Positions 45,988 to 53,937 of a stretch of DNA of 64,000 nucleotides are shown one piece after another (position 1 is the first letter of the stretch; each line of letters starts with the position of its first letter). Below the pieces are notes generated by a model. It was given only the letters and a program-made list of their open reading frames with translations, was not told the origin of the DNA and ran no database searches. Source of the DNA: Thiocystis violacea (GTDB lineage Bacteria > Pseudomonadota > Gammaproteobacteria > Chromatiales > Chromatiaceae). Position numbers and translations under genes: made by a program. Where the stretch lies: NCBI RefSeq assembly GCF_016583575.1, contig NZ_NRRG01000006.1:62604-126603 (forward strand), in the 5' to 3' direction.

Positions 45988-46345
45988 AAGTCTTCTCTCC
46001 GTTTGTTTCCGGTGGTCATGGCCCCGATCAGGTTTTCCCGATGCGATAGGCTGGAAAAGAGCACGCCGGCCAGGTGAGCCATCACCAGCGCGAGCGTGAG
46101 GTTGGCGAAAAAGCTATGCACATCCTCAAGCCGGTGCGCCGTGGCGTCGGACACCTGTGTGGCCAGGTCGGCGAGAGGTCCGGCGAACTCCTGCGCGCCG
46201 TAGAGCATCAGCCCGCTGACGCCGGTCGTCGTGACCGACAGCAAGACGGCGATCACCATGGCGCCGCCCGCCGGGTTGTGGCCCAGATAGCGCGGGGCGC
46301 GCAGGGTCACGGCCACCTTGGCGAGTGAGATTAGCGGCGCGCCCC
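45984..46345 (-). pseudogene. Cytochrome b561 remnant, N-terminally truncated
   Basis: The frame encodes APRYLGHNPAGGAMVIAVLL and HLAGVLFSSLSHRENLIGAM, the C-terminal half of a cytochrome b561 close to 40596-41222. The first two helices and their histidines are missing, and the frame begins without a suitable start. With the SHP tail and dihaem cytochrome it preserves the order of a known b561-SHP-dihaem gene set. Confidence 0.78.
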
Positions 46346-46366
46346 TGACGGAACCCTGCCCGGGGA

Positions 46367-46383
46367 TGTCAGCGATTTGTCAG
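46367..46383 (+). promoter_or_regulatory. TGTCAG direct-repeat box
   Basis: TGTCAGCGATTTGTCAG consists of two TGTCAG half-sites starting 11 bases apart, the spacing used by OmpR-type regulators. It lies between the b561 remnant and the small gene at 46683. No -10 at the expected distance is seen. Confidence 0.6.
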
Positions 46384-46561
46384 CTTGGTGCCGGTCCGGT
46401 CGGTCCGCCTGGCGTTGGTCGCCCCTGATCCTGGCCCCGCTCGGGACGGCCCTCCCGCTCAAGGGGTGCCGGAAGGGAAGCCTCGCTGCTGGACATCACC
46501 CCAGGCTTTCCCGCTGGGCCGGGTCGAGGCGCCGGCCGCGTGGTGTCCCAGGGCGCGGAGG

Positions 46562-46578
46562 CTGAGCGTTTGCTGACA
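46562..46578 (-). promoter_or_regulatory. TGTCAG-GCTCAG box on the - strand
   Basis: On the - strand TGTCAGCAAACGCTCAG has half-sites 11 bases apart and points toward the cytochrome remnants. No -10 is visible at the usual distance. Confidence 0.5.
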
Positions 46579-46583
46579 AACCC

Positions 46584-46617
46584 GTCCAGGGCTCTGTCAG
46601 CCGCCGCGCCTTAAGCT
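46584..46617 (+). promoter_or_regulatory. Promoter with GTCCAG-TGTCAG box, small protein A
   Basis: GTCCAG-GGCTC-TGTCAG is followed after ten bases by TTAAGCT, a plausible -10. The same arrangement (GTCTAG-GGTTC-GGTCAG, ten bases, TTAAGCT) occurs before the paralogous gene at 51377-51613. The distance to the start codon is about 65 bases in both. Confidence 0.65.
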
Positions 46618-46682
46618 CTCCCCATGCCGCGATGCTTGGCGGCGAAGACCCTTACTTGCCGCAGCGACAGGAGCATCCAGTG

Positions 46683-46916
46683 ATGAACAGCCAGGCCATG
46701 CAGGTCCGTGATCCACGCCGTCTCCCTTCCAATAGCCGGGCGCGGCCAATCCTCGGCAGGGCCTGGTCTGGCCAGGTGCGGCGGATGAACATCCCGAAAA
46801 GCGACCGCACTGTGGTCGTGGAGCGGAGGGCGGTCGAGCCGGTCCTCTCGATCGAGGACGCGATTCGCCGTTACGTCGAGGCGCAGCCAGCGCAGCTCTA
46901 TCGCGGGGGTCTGTGA
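46683..46916 (+). CDS. Small protein A, paralogue of 51377-51613
   Basis: The 77-residue cytosolic protein is basic in its first half and ends in VEPVLSIEDAIRRYVEAQPA followed by QLYRGGL. The paralogue B at 51377-51613 ends in the same way (VEPFLCIEEAIRRFVEEQPA). I do not recognise a family. GGAGCATCCAGTG precedes the ATG. The matched promoter boxes of A and B link both to the two-component system between them. A role in that regulon is inferred. Confidence 0.7.
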   Translation: MNSQAMQVRDPRRLPSNSRARPILGRAWSGQVRRMNIPKSDRTVVVERRAVEPVLSIEDAIRRYVEAQPAQLYRGGL

Positions 46917-47008
46917 CAGGCGGCGACGGCTCGACACAGGTTCACTCTCGGGATGGAGTGGGGCGGTGATAGGATTCGCCCCATCCTGGTCAAGTATGGA
47001 AATCACCA

Positions 47009-47491
47009 ATGTCTGATTGTGTCTGCGGTTCTGGCCGCGAATTCGATGCCTGTTGCGGGCCAATCCTGGCCGGTCAGCCGGCGCCCACGGCGGAAGCCTT
47101 GATGCGCTCGCGCTACGCGGCCTATGTGGTCGGGAATCTGGACCACCTGGAGCGCACGGCCACGCCCGAGGCGCGGCAAGCCTTCAACCGGCTCGATGCC
47201 GAGCGCGTCGTTGATGAGACGACCTGGCTGGGATTGGAGGTGCGCCGGGTCGTCGGCGGCACGGTCGAGGATCAGACCGGCCAGGTGGAATTCGTGTTTC
47301 GCACCCGTCAGCAGGGCAAGACCCTGGCGCAGCATGAGCTGTCGGAATTTCGCCGCGACGGCGGGATCTGGCTCTATCAAGGCAGCGAGATCAATCCGAA
47401 AGTGCCACCCGCGCGGGTCTCCAAGGTCGGCAGAAACGACCTTTGCGCCTGCGGGTCCGGCAAGAAATACAAGAAGTGCTGCGGGGCCTGA
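47009..47491 (+). CDS. ychJ: YchJ-family SEC-C motif protein
   Basis: The 160-residue protein has zinc-binding SEC-C motifs at both ends ([15 protein letters not shown] and [14 protein letters not shown]) with the YchJ middle domain ([24 protein letters not shown]-type cystatin-like fold). This is the UPF0225 arrangement. Function is not established. It ends 18 bases before the YkgJ-type gene and probably shares its transcript. Confidence 0.93.
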   Translation: MSDCVCGSGREFDACCGPILAGQPAPTAEALMRSRYAAYVVGNLDHLERTATPEARQAFNRLDAERVVDETTWLGLEVRRVVGGTVEDQTGQVEFVFRTRQQGKTLAQHELSEFRRDGGIWLYQGSEINPKVPPARVSKVGRNDLCACGSGKKYKKCCGA

Positions 47492-47509
47492 TCGGTGGGG
47501 GAGGGACGC

Positions 47510-48289
47510 GTGGCGAACAAGAGTGCGACGGAGCCGCGCTTCGCCTGCACCGCCTGTGGCAAGTGCTGTTTCGGATGGCTGCCGCTGACGCTTGAAGAGG
47601 CATTCGCGCAGGCCGGGCGCTTTCCCCTGGCGATGGTGTGGACGCCGGTCCCTCGCAGCAGCCGTGCGTTCGACTTGACGGCGCCATTTGGAACGACCAT
47701 TCATCTGCCCAACCGCCAGCAGGTCGCGGTCTTGATCGCGCCGACCGCCTATCTGCCGCCGTCCTTCCCCTGTCCGGCATTGTCGGAGGAGGGCTTGTGC
47801 GCCATTCAGGCGGATAAGCCGCTGCGGTGTCGCACCATGCCTTTTTATCCCTACCGGCGGGAAGAGGATCAGGCGGACATGCTCGTGCCGCGCAAGGGAT
47901 GGGCCTGCGACGTTTCGGAGCAGGCGCCCGTGGTCTATCGGCAGCGGCGCATCGTCGATCGTGCCGACTTCGATGGCGAGCGTGCCGCCTTGCTCGCGCA
48001 GGCCCCCGTGCTGCGCGCCTACGCGGAGACCCTGCTCAAACTCTATCCCGCCGTGATGGCGCAGGTGCTCGCGGCGACGCGCAGCCCCGCCAAGGGGGCC
48101 TTCGTCACCGGGTTCGCGTCATTCTTGCGCCATGGCCGACAGGACGACGCGATCGGCTTCGCCAAGCAACAACACCCCGTTCTCATCGATTTCGAGGCAC
48201 GGACGACGGGCACGCCCAAGTGGGCGGAGTATGGCGCCTTCTATCGGCAATCGGCGGCGGATCTGGCGTGGTTCGCGCGACAGGTTTGA
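47510..48289 (+). CDS. YkgJ-type cysteine-cluster protein
   Basis: The 259-residue protein has an N-terminal cysteine cluster CTACGKCCFGW, then CPALSEEGLCAIQADKPLRC, the CxxCxxCC pattern of the YkgJ family that probably binds a metal or Fe-S cluster. The GTG at 47510 follows GGGGGAGGGA and is preferred to the in-frame GTG at 47495. It is coupled in position to ychJ. Confidence 0.85.
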   Translation: MANKSATEPRFACTACGKCCFGWLPLTLEEAFAQAGRFPLAMVWTPVPRSSRAFDLTAPFGTTIHLPNRQQVAVLIAPTAYLPPSFPCPALSEEGLCAIQADKPLRCRTMPFYPYRREEDQADMLVPRKGWACDVSEQAPVVYRQRRIVDRADFDGERAALLAQAPVLRAYAETLLKLYPAVMAQVLAATRSPAKGAFVTGFASFLRHGRQDDAIGFAKQQHPVLIDFEARTTGTPKWAEYGAFYRQSAADLAWFARQV

Positions 48290-48339
48290 TGTGACTCGGT
48301 CGGATCCGAACGGCCGCCGTCGTCCTCGCTCGGCTGGGA

Positions 48340-48597
48340 TCAGTCCTCCCAGCGGCCCGCACCCGGTATGCCGACCGCGAAGAACTGCGCGCGTTGCCCA
48401 TCCGCCTGCTCGGCGGCCCTGGCGGTCAGATAGGTCGTGATCGTGATGAGGGTTTCGGCCGGCAGCGATGCCTCGTCGCCGTAGTGATCGGCGAGCGCGG
48501 CGGGGTCCATGATCCGCGCCCAGGCCAGCGCCGGCAGCCGCCCCGGCTGATAGGCCATGTGGCAGGAGCCGCACTCCTCGGCGTGGTCGGATGGGTG
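48340..48597 (-). pseudogene. Dihaem cytochrome remnant with one haem site
   Basis: The sequence encodes CGSCHMAYQPGRLPALAWAR and IMDPAALADHYGDEASLPAE, parallel to the dihaem cytochrome at 45252-45851. The signal peptide is missing and the segment with the second CxxCH is deleted, yet the C-terminal VGIPGAGRWED is kept. A plausible promoter remains upstream, so it may be transcribed. Confidence 0.78.
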
Positions 48598-48652
48598 ACC
48601 GTGGCGACATCGGGGAGTGCTTATGCTCGCCGTTTGCCCGCGCGCTGGAGAG

Positions 48653-48686
48653 AGTCTAACGACCGGTCGCTGACCGAAGGCTGGCG
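48653..48686 (-). promoter_or_regulatory. Likely promoter of the dihaem remnant
   Basis: On the - strand CGCCAG-CCTTC-GGTCAG (second half-site good, first weak) is followed after 11 bases by TAGACT, a -10-like hexamer. The geometry is the same as that of the other boxes in this module. Confidence 0.5.
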
Positions 48687-48691
48687 GAGTT

Positions 48692-48726
48692 TGTCAGCGT
48701 TTGGTCAGCCGGGGATCAGGCAGAAT
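48692..48726 (+). promoter_or_regulatory. PhoP-type promoter of the PepSY1-RR-HK operon
   Basis: Half-sites TGTCAG (48692) and GGTCAG (48703) start 11 bases apart. Exactly 12 bases after the box lies CAGAAT as -10. Transcription would start at or next to the ATG at 48733, giving a leaderless message. The promoter at 52166-52200 has identical geometry. Confidence 0.75.
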
Positions 48727-48732
48727 AGGCCC

Positions 48733-49086
48733 ATGACAATAGGTAACCTGATCGATCTGTCGCGGACCGGCATACTGGCTTGGACCCTGGCTCTAGCGCC
48801 CAGCCTGGCCGGCGCGGACGGCGGCTTCGGTCACTGGCGCGCCGAGCACGACCACGACCGCGCGCGCCAGGCCCGCGCCAGTGGAGAGATTCTGCCCATC
48901 GCGGAGATCCTGCGACGGGTCGCGGTCCAGGTGCCTGGGGAGGTCATCGAGGTGGAACTGGAGCGCGACGAGGGTCCGGACAAGCCGATCTGGATCTACG
49001 AGCTTGAGATCCTCGCCCCGGATGGTCGCCTCCTTGAGGTCGAGGTGGACGCCACGCAGGGACGCCTCTTGAAGGAGGACGACTGA
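48733..49086 (+). CDS. Exported PepSY-domain protein 1
   Basis: The 117-residue protein has a signal peptide (to about SLAGADGG) and one PepSY domain (ILPIAEILRRVAVQVPGEVI, WIYELEILAPDGRLLEVEVD). Small PepSY proteins accompany two-component systems and modulate sensors or proteases in the periplasm. There is no ribosome site; the start codon lies where transcription should begin. Its stop overlaps the regulator start (TGATG). A paralogue is at 52208-52552. Confidence 0.9.
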   Translation: MTIGNLIDLSRTGILAWTLALAPSLAGADGGFGHWRAEHDHDRARQARASGEILPIAEILRRVAVQVPGEVIEVELERDEGPDKPIWIYELEILAPDGRLLEVEVDATQGRLLKEDD

Positions 49087-49757
49087 TGCGCATCCTGCTG
49101 GTGGAAGACGACGACCGGGTGGCCGAGGCGGTCACCGCCGCCGTCTCGGCGGCCGGCTTCGTGGTCGATCGCGTGGGCGACGGCGAGGAGGCCTGGTTCC
49201 GTGGCGACACCGAGAGCTATGCCGCCGCCGTCCTCGATCTGGGACTGCCGGGCATGGACGGACTCTCGGTGCTGCGCAAGTGGCGTGCCGCCGGTCAGCG
49301 TCTGCCGGTGCTCATCCTGACCGCGCGCGGGGACTGGACCGAGCGGGTCGAGGGCATCGATGCCGGTGCCGACGATTATCTGCCCAAGCCCTTCCGCATG
49401 GAGGAGCTGCTCGCGCGCCTGCGGGCGCTGACCCGTCGCGCCGCCGGTCAGGCCACGGCCGTCATCACGATCGGCGGGCTCATGCTCGATACCCGACGCA
49501 TGGCGGTCAACCTGGATGGCACGCCGATCCATTTCTCGCCCCAAGAGTACCGACTGGTCAGTTATTTGATGCAGCATGCCGGACGAGTCATCTCCCAGCT
49601 TGAGCTGACCGAGCAACTCTATGCCCAGGACTTCGAGCGCGACTCTAATTCGGTGGAGGTCCTGGTCGGGCGGGTGCGTCGCAAACTGGGGACGGACCTG
49701 ATCCAGACCCGGCGCGGTTTCGGCTATCTGATCGAATCCGATGACCCCGAGTCCTAG
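49086..49757 (+). CDS. OmpR-family response regulator
   Basis: The 223-residue regulator has a receiver with acidic pocket EDDD, phosphorylation site DLGLPGMDG (the first D) and the KPF lysine, then a winged-helix domain (FSPQEYRLVSYLMQHAGRVI, VEVLVGRVRRKLG). It resembles the QseB/PmrA group. It should bind the 11-base-spaced TGTCAG repeats found at several promoters in this module. It is coupled to PepSY1 by a TGATG overlap and to the kinase by directly adjacent stop and start codons. Confidence 0.95.
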   Translation: MRILLVEDDDRVAEAVTAAVSAAGFVVDRVGDGEEAWFRGDTESYAAAVLDLGLPGMDGLSVLRKWRAAGQRLPVLILTARGDWTERVEGIDAGADDYLPKPFRMEELLARLRALTRRAAGQATAVITIGGLMLDTRRMAVNLDGTPIHFSPQEYRLVSYLMQHAGRVISQLELTEQLYAQDFERDSNSVEVLVGRVRRKLGTDLIQTRRGFGYLIESDDPES

Positions 49758-51131
49758 GTGCTCCGCGCCATGACGCGCCGCTCACTGCGGGTGCGGCTGT
49801 GGGTTGGCGCGGCGGCCTCCATCGGCGTGGCCATGCTGGTCGCCGGACTGGGCCTGGTCGCCCTCTTCGAGCGCCATGTCGAGCGGCGGATCGGCGAGGA
49901 ACTGGAGTCCCTGCTCAACCAGCTCGCCGCCGCCATCGAGGTCGCCCCCGACGGGGCCATCAGCCTCGCGCGCGAACCGCTCGACCCCGACTTCAGCCGA
50001 CCGCTCAGTGGGCTCTACTGGCAGATCGACAGCGCCGATCGACCCGGCGCGCTGCGCTCGCGCTCGCTGTGGGACGAGGTTCTCGCCCTCCCGGACGATC
50101 CGCTCGCCCCCGGCCGCGTCCACGCCCACCTGCTGCCTGGCCCCGACGGACACTGGCTGCTGGTGCGCGAGCGGCGGGTCAGGATCACCGCGCGCGGCGC
50201 GCCGGTCGAGTTGCGGCTGGCCCTGGCGCGCGACCGCGCCGAGCTGATCGCCGCGCGCGAGGCCTTCGCCGCGGACATGCGGCCCTATCTGGGGCTGATC
50301 GTGCTGGTTCTGGTGCTGGCGACCCTGGTCCAGATCCAGACCGGACTTTCGCCGCTGGAGGCGGTGCGGCGCGGGCTCGGGGCCATCCGATCGGGCGAGG
50401 CGCCCCGGCTGGCCGAGGACTACCCCGACGAGGTCATGCCGCTGGTCAAGGAGCTCAACGCGCTGCTCGACGCCCGCGCCCAGGCGGTCGAGCGCGCCCG
50501 CGCCTGGACCGCCGACCTGGCCCACGGACTCAAAACCCCGCTGAGCGCCCTAGTCGCCGATGCCGAGCGGCTGCGTCATCAGGGGCATCCGGCGCTGGCG
50601 GAGGATCTGGAGCAACTCGCCGAGGCCATGCGCCGCCGTGTCGATCGCGAACTGGTGCGCGCCCGCGTGCGCTCCGGAAGCGCGCCCCACACCGCGCGCG
50701 CTGACGTCACGGCGGCCTTGCGTGGGCTGCTGCGTACCCTGCAACGCACCCCGGACGGCGCCCGGATCGACTGGCGCGTCACGGTACCGACAGAGGTGAG
50801 CGTGGCGCTCATGCCGGGTGACCTGATGGAGCTGCTCGGCAACCTGTTGGAGAACGCCGCCAAGTGGGCGCGCGGGCGGGTCGAGGTGCGGGTCGAGCCG
50901 GGCGCCGGACGGGTCGAGCTCCAGATCGCCGACGATGGGCCTGGGGTGCCGGCCGAGCAGTGGCCACGGCTCGGAGAGCGCGGTCTGCGCCTGGACCAGC
51001 GCAAGGAGGGCAGTGGGTTGGGATTGGCGATCGTGCGCGATGTGATCGAGGCTTACGGAGGCGAACTGCTGTTCGCTCCGGCCCCGGCGGGTGGTTTGCT
51101 GGTGCGGTTGTGGTTGCCGGGGGTTGGCTGA
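49758..51131 (+). CDS. Sensor histidine kinase
   Basis: The 457-residue kinase has a first membrane helix at about residues 15-38, a periplasmic domain of about 150 residues, a second helix (YLGLIVLVLVLATLVQIQTG), a dimerisation segment with the phospho-accepting histidine in DLAHGLKTPLSAL, and a catalytic domain with N box (LLGNLLENAAKWA), G1 (DDGPGVP) and G2 (GSGLGLAIV). It resembles QseC/PmrB-type kinases. The start is the GTG directly after the regulator stop, or the ATG four codons later. The signal is unknown. Confidence 0.95.
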   Translation: MLRAMTRRSLRVRLWVGAAASIGVAMLVAGLGLVALFERHVERRIGEELESLLNQLAAAIEVAPDGAISLAREPLDPDFSRPLSGLYWQIDSADRPGALRSRSLWDEVLALPDDPLAPGRVHAHLLPGPDGHWLLVRERRVRITARGAPVELRLALARDRAELIAAREAFAADMRPYLGLIVLVLVLATLVQIQTGLSPLEAVRRGLGAIRSGEAPRLAEDYPDEVMPLVKELNALLDARAQAVERARAWTADLAHGLKTPLSALVADAERLRHQGHPALAEDLEQLAEAMRRRVDRELVRARVRSGSAPHTARADVTAALRGLLRTLQRTPDGARIDWRVTVPTEVSVALMPGDLMELLGNLLENAAKWARGRVEVRVEPGAGRVELQIADDGPGVPAEQWPRLGERGLRLDQRKEGSGLGLAIVRDVIEAYGGELLFAPAPAGGLLVRLWLPGVG

Positions 51132-51376
51132 AGCCGGACGGGTGTTCGGTTGGCCCTGAACGGAAGACCGCGACCCAGATGTCGGCCTCCAAGATCGCGA
51201 ATATTCGACACATGTGATGCGATTGCCCGGCCCTCCCCGAGGGGGCCGTCAACCGCCCCGGTCAGCACACCAAATTGATGCGTTAGCTTGAGGATCATTA
51301 GCGATGGCCGCCGCAATCTCATAGGAGATTACCTGTTTCGAATTCTGGATTTGGGAAAAGAGCAGAGGTGACCCGA

Positions 51377-51613
51377 TCAGGCTCCGCCGCGATAGAGTTG
51401 GGCTGGCTGTTCCTCGACGAAGCGGCGAATCGCTTCCTCGATGCAGAGGAAGGGCTCTACCGCCTGTCTTACGCTGGTTTCGGCGCGGGCGGGCCAACGC
51501 CCCGTCACCCGCTTGGCCGCGCTAATCGGGACGCGGAAAACGCGGGGTGTCCATCTGGACGTGACCGGGAGGACGTTCTGGATGGTGCGCGCTTGAATCG
51601 CATAGGTCGGCAT
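51377..51613 (-). CDS. Small protein B, paralogue of 46683-46916
   Basis: The 78-residue protein ends VEPFLCIEEAIRRFVEEQPA then QLYRGGA, matching paralogue A. The first 40 residues are basic and more divergent. TGGAGCACCGACAC precedes the ATG. Its promoter shares box, spacing, -10 and leader length with that of A. The trailing GGTGACCCGATCAG resembles the sequence at the autotransporter 3' end. The gap 51132-51376 shows nothing recognisable. Confidence 0.68.
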   Translation of the reverse strand: MPTYAIQARTIQNVLPVTSRWTPRVFRVPISAAKRVTGRWPARAETSVRQAVEPFLCIEEAIRRFVEEQPAQLYRGGA

Positions 51614-51678
51614 GTGTCGGTGCTCCAGTGGCGTCGTGGGAAGTGGCCTGGCCGCGTTCTGATCGCGACCTTGGGCAC

Positions 51679-51712
51679 AGCTTAACGGAGCGCCACTGAC
51701 CGAACCCTAGAC
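51679..51712 (-). promoter_or_regulatory. Promoter with GTCTAG-GGTCAG box, small protein B
   Basis: On the - strand GTCTAG-GGTTC-GGTCAG is followed after ten bases by TTAAGCT. It matches the promoter of paralogue A closely in sequence and spacing. Confidence 0.65.
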
Positions 51713-51717
51713 TGACT

Positions 51718-51734
51718 TGTCAGCGAATCATCAG
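51718..51734 (+). promoter_or_regulatory. TGTCAG-CATCAG box
   Basis: TGTCAGCGAATCATCAG has half-sites 11 bases apart on the + strand and abuts the box for small protein B on the opposite strand. No downstream + gene with a fitting -10 was found. The rest of 51735-52165 has only short low-confidence frames. Confidence 0.5.
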
Positions 51735-52165
51735 CTAACCCCAGCCCCAGCGATCGACCTCCGCGCCTTGTGAGCCAGCCGCCGTCTCGCCGTGCCCGGT
51801 GAGTCGATCCGCCGGGCGAGTTGGTCATCGGCGACCGGCGCCGCGAAGAGGCTGAAGACGGTCGCGGCCATGGCGAGCGGCACCGTGAGCATGACCGGAC
51901 CTCGACCGAGGTGCACGAAAGCCAGCTTCGCGGGTGTCTTGTCGGGCTCCTTGGGAATGGGCGTCGGCGATCCAGAGGGATAAACAGGACAGGAAAAGGA
52001 CTTCGAGCGGCCGCGGGTGTGAACAATCCAAGGGCGAACCCGAGAGACAGGACATCAGCCCCAGACGGGGCAGACTTAAGGTGGGCATCGCTTGAGCGAT
52101 CACGACGCTTCGTGATCGTGTGGCGCGCACCACCGAGATGACCCTGACCAATGGCTGTAGAGCCT

Positions 52166-52200
52166 TGTCAGCGATCGGTCAGCCCGGATCCGGACATACT
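52166..52200 (+). promoter_or_regulatory. PhoP-type promoter of PepSY2
   Basis: TGTCAG (52166) and GGTCAG (52177) start 11 bases apart. CATACT, a good -10, lies exactly 12 bases after the box. The expected start point falls at or next to the ATG at 52208, so the message should be leaderless. Confidence 0.78.
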
Positions 52201-52207
52201 CGTCCGC

Positions 52208-52552
52208 ATGAACATCCTGCCCATCCGTTTTCAGCCTCTCGCCTTTGTCCTCTCGGGGTTACTGACCGGCTCCTCGGCCAACGCGGCCCCCCAGCACGAC
52301 GCGGAACACGACCACGATCGCGCGCGTCAGGCCTTGAGTCGCGGCGAGGTGCGCCCGATCACCGAGATCCTGACCCAGGTGGCGACCGAGGTGCCGGGCG
52401 AGGTGGTCGAGGTGGAGTTCGAGCGTTCGCGACGCCATGGCGCCGAGGCGTGGATCTACGAACTCAAGATCATGGCCGAGGACGGCCGTCTGCTGGAGGT
52501 CCAGGTGGACGCCGCCACGAGCCGTGTCCTGGTGGCGGAGGAGAAGGACTGA
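52208..52552 (+). CDS. Exported PepSY-domain protein 2
   Basis: The 114-residue protein has a signal peptide ending near SSANA and a PepSY domain (VRPITEILTQVATEVPGEVV, WIYELKIMAEDGRLLEVQVD). It is a close paralogue of 48733-49086, including the HDHDRARQA stretch after the signal peptide. It is monocistronic with no ribosome site but has the same promoter geometry. The gap 52553-52869 after it holds no recognisable gene. Confidence 0.88.
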   Translation: MNILPIRFQPLAFVLSGLLTGSSANAAPQHDAEHDHDRARQALSRGEVRPITEILTQVATEVPGEVVEVEFERSRRHGAEAWIYELKIMAEDGRLLEVQVDAATSRVLVAEEKD

Positions 52553-52869
52553 GGCGCGACGGCGCCGCCCATTCACTGGCCCGCCCTGTACTTGGGAGCT
52601 GGATGCCCAGAACCCGCGTCGGCCACCCTCGCCAGGTCCGGGCGGTCAATGGCGGCCGGCCTCTCGCCGTTCATGGCGGCTTCGCCGACGAGGCCCCGCT
52701 GTGGCGGGGGCATGAGACCGCGAACCGGCTGGAATACCGACTCTACGAGCCGATCCCGGACGCCCGACGGATCGTCGTCCCGACCGAACCGGCTGGGCAT
52801 GAGGATTGAATTCAGGCTGAGAACCGCCTGGCCCGGCGGCGCACCGAGGGTGCGCCGTTGGGAGCCGCC

Positions 52870-53937
52870 TCAGCCGTGGGGCGCCTTCAGATGCGGGTCG
52901 ACGGGTGGGATCACGCTCATGTTCGGCGTTCCCGGCAGACGCGGCATAGTCATCTCGGGAAATTCACCGGTCAATCCGTTCAGGAAAGCGACGATGTCCG
53001 CCACCTGCGCGTCCGTCACGTCCTGGTTCAACTGAGTCTTGGCCATGACGCGCACCGCCTCGTCCAGGGTCGGGACGCGGCCGTGATTGAAGTATGGGGC
53101 GGTCAGGGCGATGTTGCGCAGGGTCGGGACGCGCCACAGATGCTTGTCCTGCTCGGCCTTGGTCACCTCGTAGCGCCCATTGTCTTTCAGCAGCTCGTAT
53201 TTGGCGTCGTAGATGCTGCCGGGATAGGTGGGAAACTTCATGAAGAAGCCGGTCCCCATGGGCAAGGTTGGCCCGCTGAAGTTGGCTCCGGAGTGACAGG
53301 AGGTGCAGCCCAGCTCGGAAAACGTGTTCATCCCCCGAACCTGCTGTTCGTTCAGGGCCGAGGTATCCCCGTTCACGTAGCGGTCGTACGACGAGTTGGG
53401 GGTGATGAGGGTGCGTTCGAAGGCCGCGACCGCTTTGGCGGCATTGTCCTCCGACAGCGGATCCTGCTCATCTGGGAAGGCGGCGGCGAACATCGGCTGG
53501 TAACCCGTGATCATCTTCAGCCGCCCCATGGCCGTCTCCAGGTCGCCCATCCCCATCTCGATCGGATTGACGACCGGACCCTTGGCCTGGTCTTCCAGCG
53601 TGGCGGCACGCCCATCCCAGAACTGGACCGAGTAGAAGGCGGCGTTCCACACGGTGGGAGAACTGCGTCCCCCGCGCGCATCGTGCATGCCGATCGAGTT
53701 GGGGCGGTTGTCGTCTCCTCCGGACATGACGTTGTGACAGGAGTTGCACGAGAGGGTGCCGTGCTCGGAGAAACGCGGATCGAAGAAGAGCGTCTTGCCG
53801 AGCAGGATCTTCGCCTCGTTCTGCGGATTGTCGGCCGGGATCGGTGGCGTCTCCGGCAGCGCCTCCCAGGTCGCCGCGAACGCCGGGGCCGATGAGAGCA
53901 GGGCACATTGCAAGAGCACAAGATTGTTCAGACGCAC
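52870..53937 (-). CDS. Dihaem cytochrome c peroxidase (CcpA/MauG family)
   Basis: The 355-residue exported protein has a signal peptide ending in PAFA and two haem sites, CNSCH near residue 64 and CTSCH near 211. Family stretches are LGKTLFFDPRFSEHGTLSC, WDGRAATLEDQA and HLWRVPTLRNIALTAPYFNH. It would reduce H2O2 or act as a MauG-like oxidase in the periplasm, taking electrons from small cytochromes. The start is a GTG with AAAGGAG upstream. Confidence 0.93.
   Translation of the reverse strand: MRLNNLVLLQCALLSSAPAFAATWEALPETPPIPADNPQNEAKILLGKTLFFDPRFSEHGTLSCNSCHNVMSGGDDNRPNSIGMHDARGGRSSPTVWNAAFYSVQFWDGRAATLEDQAKGPVVNPIEMGMGDLETAMGRLKMITGYQPMFAAAFPDEQDPLSEDNAAKAVAAFERTLITPNSSYDRYVNGDTSALNEQQVRGMNTFSELGCTSCHSGANFSGPTLPMGTGFFMKFPTYPGSIYDAKYELLKDNGRYEVTKAEQDKHLWRVPTLRNIALTAPYFNHGRVPTLDEAVRVMAKTQLNQDVTDAQVADIVAFLNGLTGEFPEMTMPRLPGTPNMSVIPPVDPHLKAPHG

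Noticed and set aside
51731-51896. Possible 53-residue exported peptide on the - strand (MLTVPLAMAATVFSLFAAPV)
   Set aside because: Has a weak ribosome site and a signal-like start, but the tail looks random and no relative is known; kept out for lack of support.
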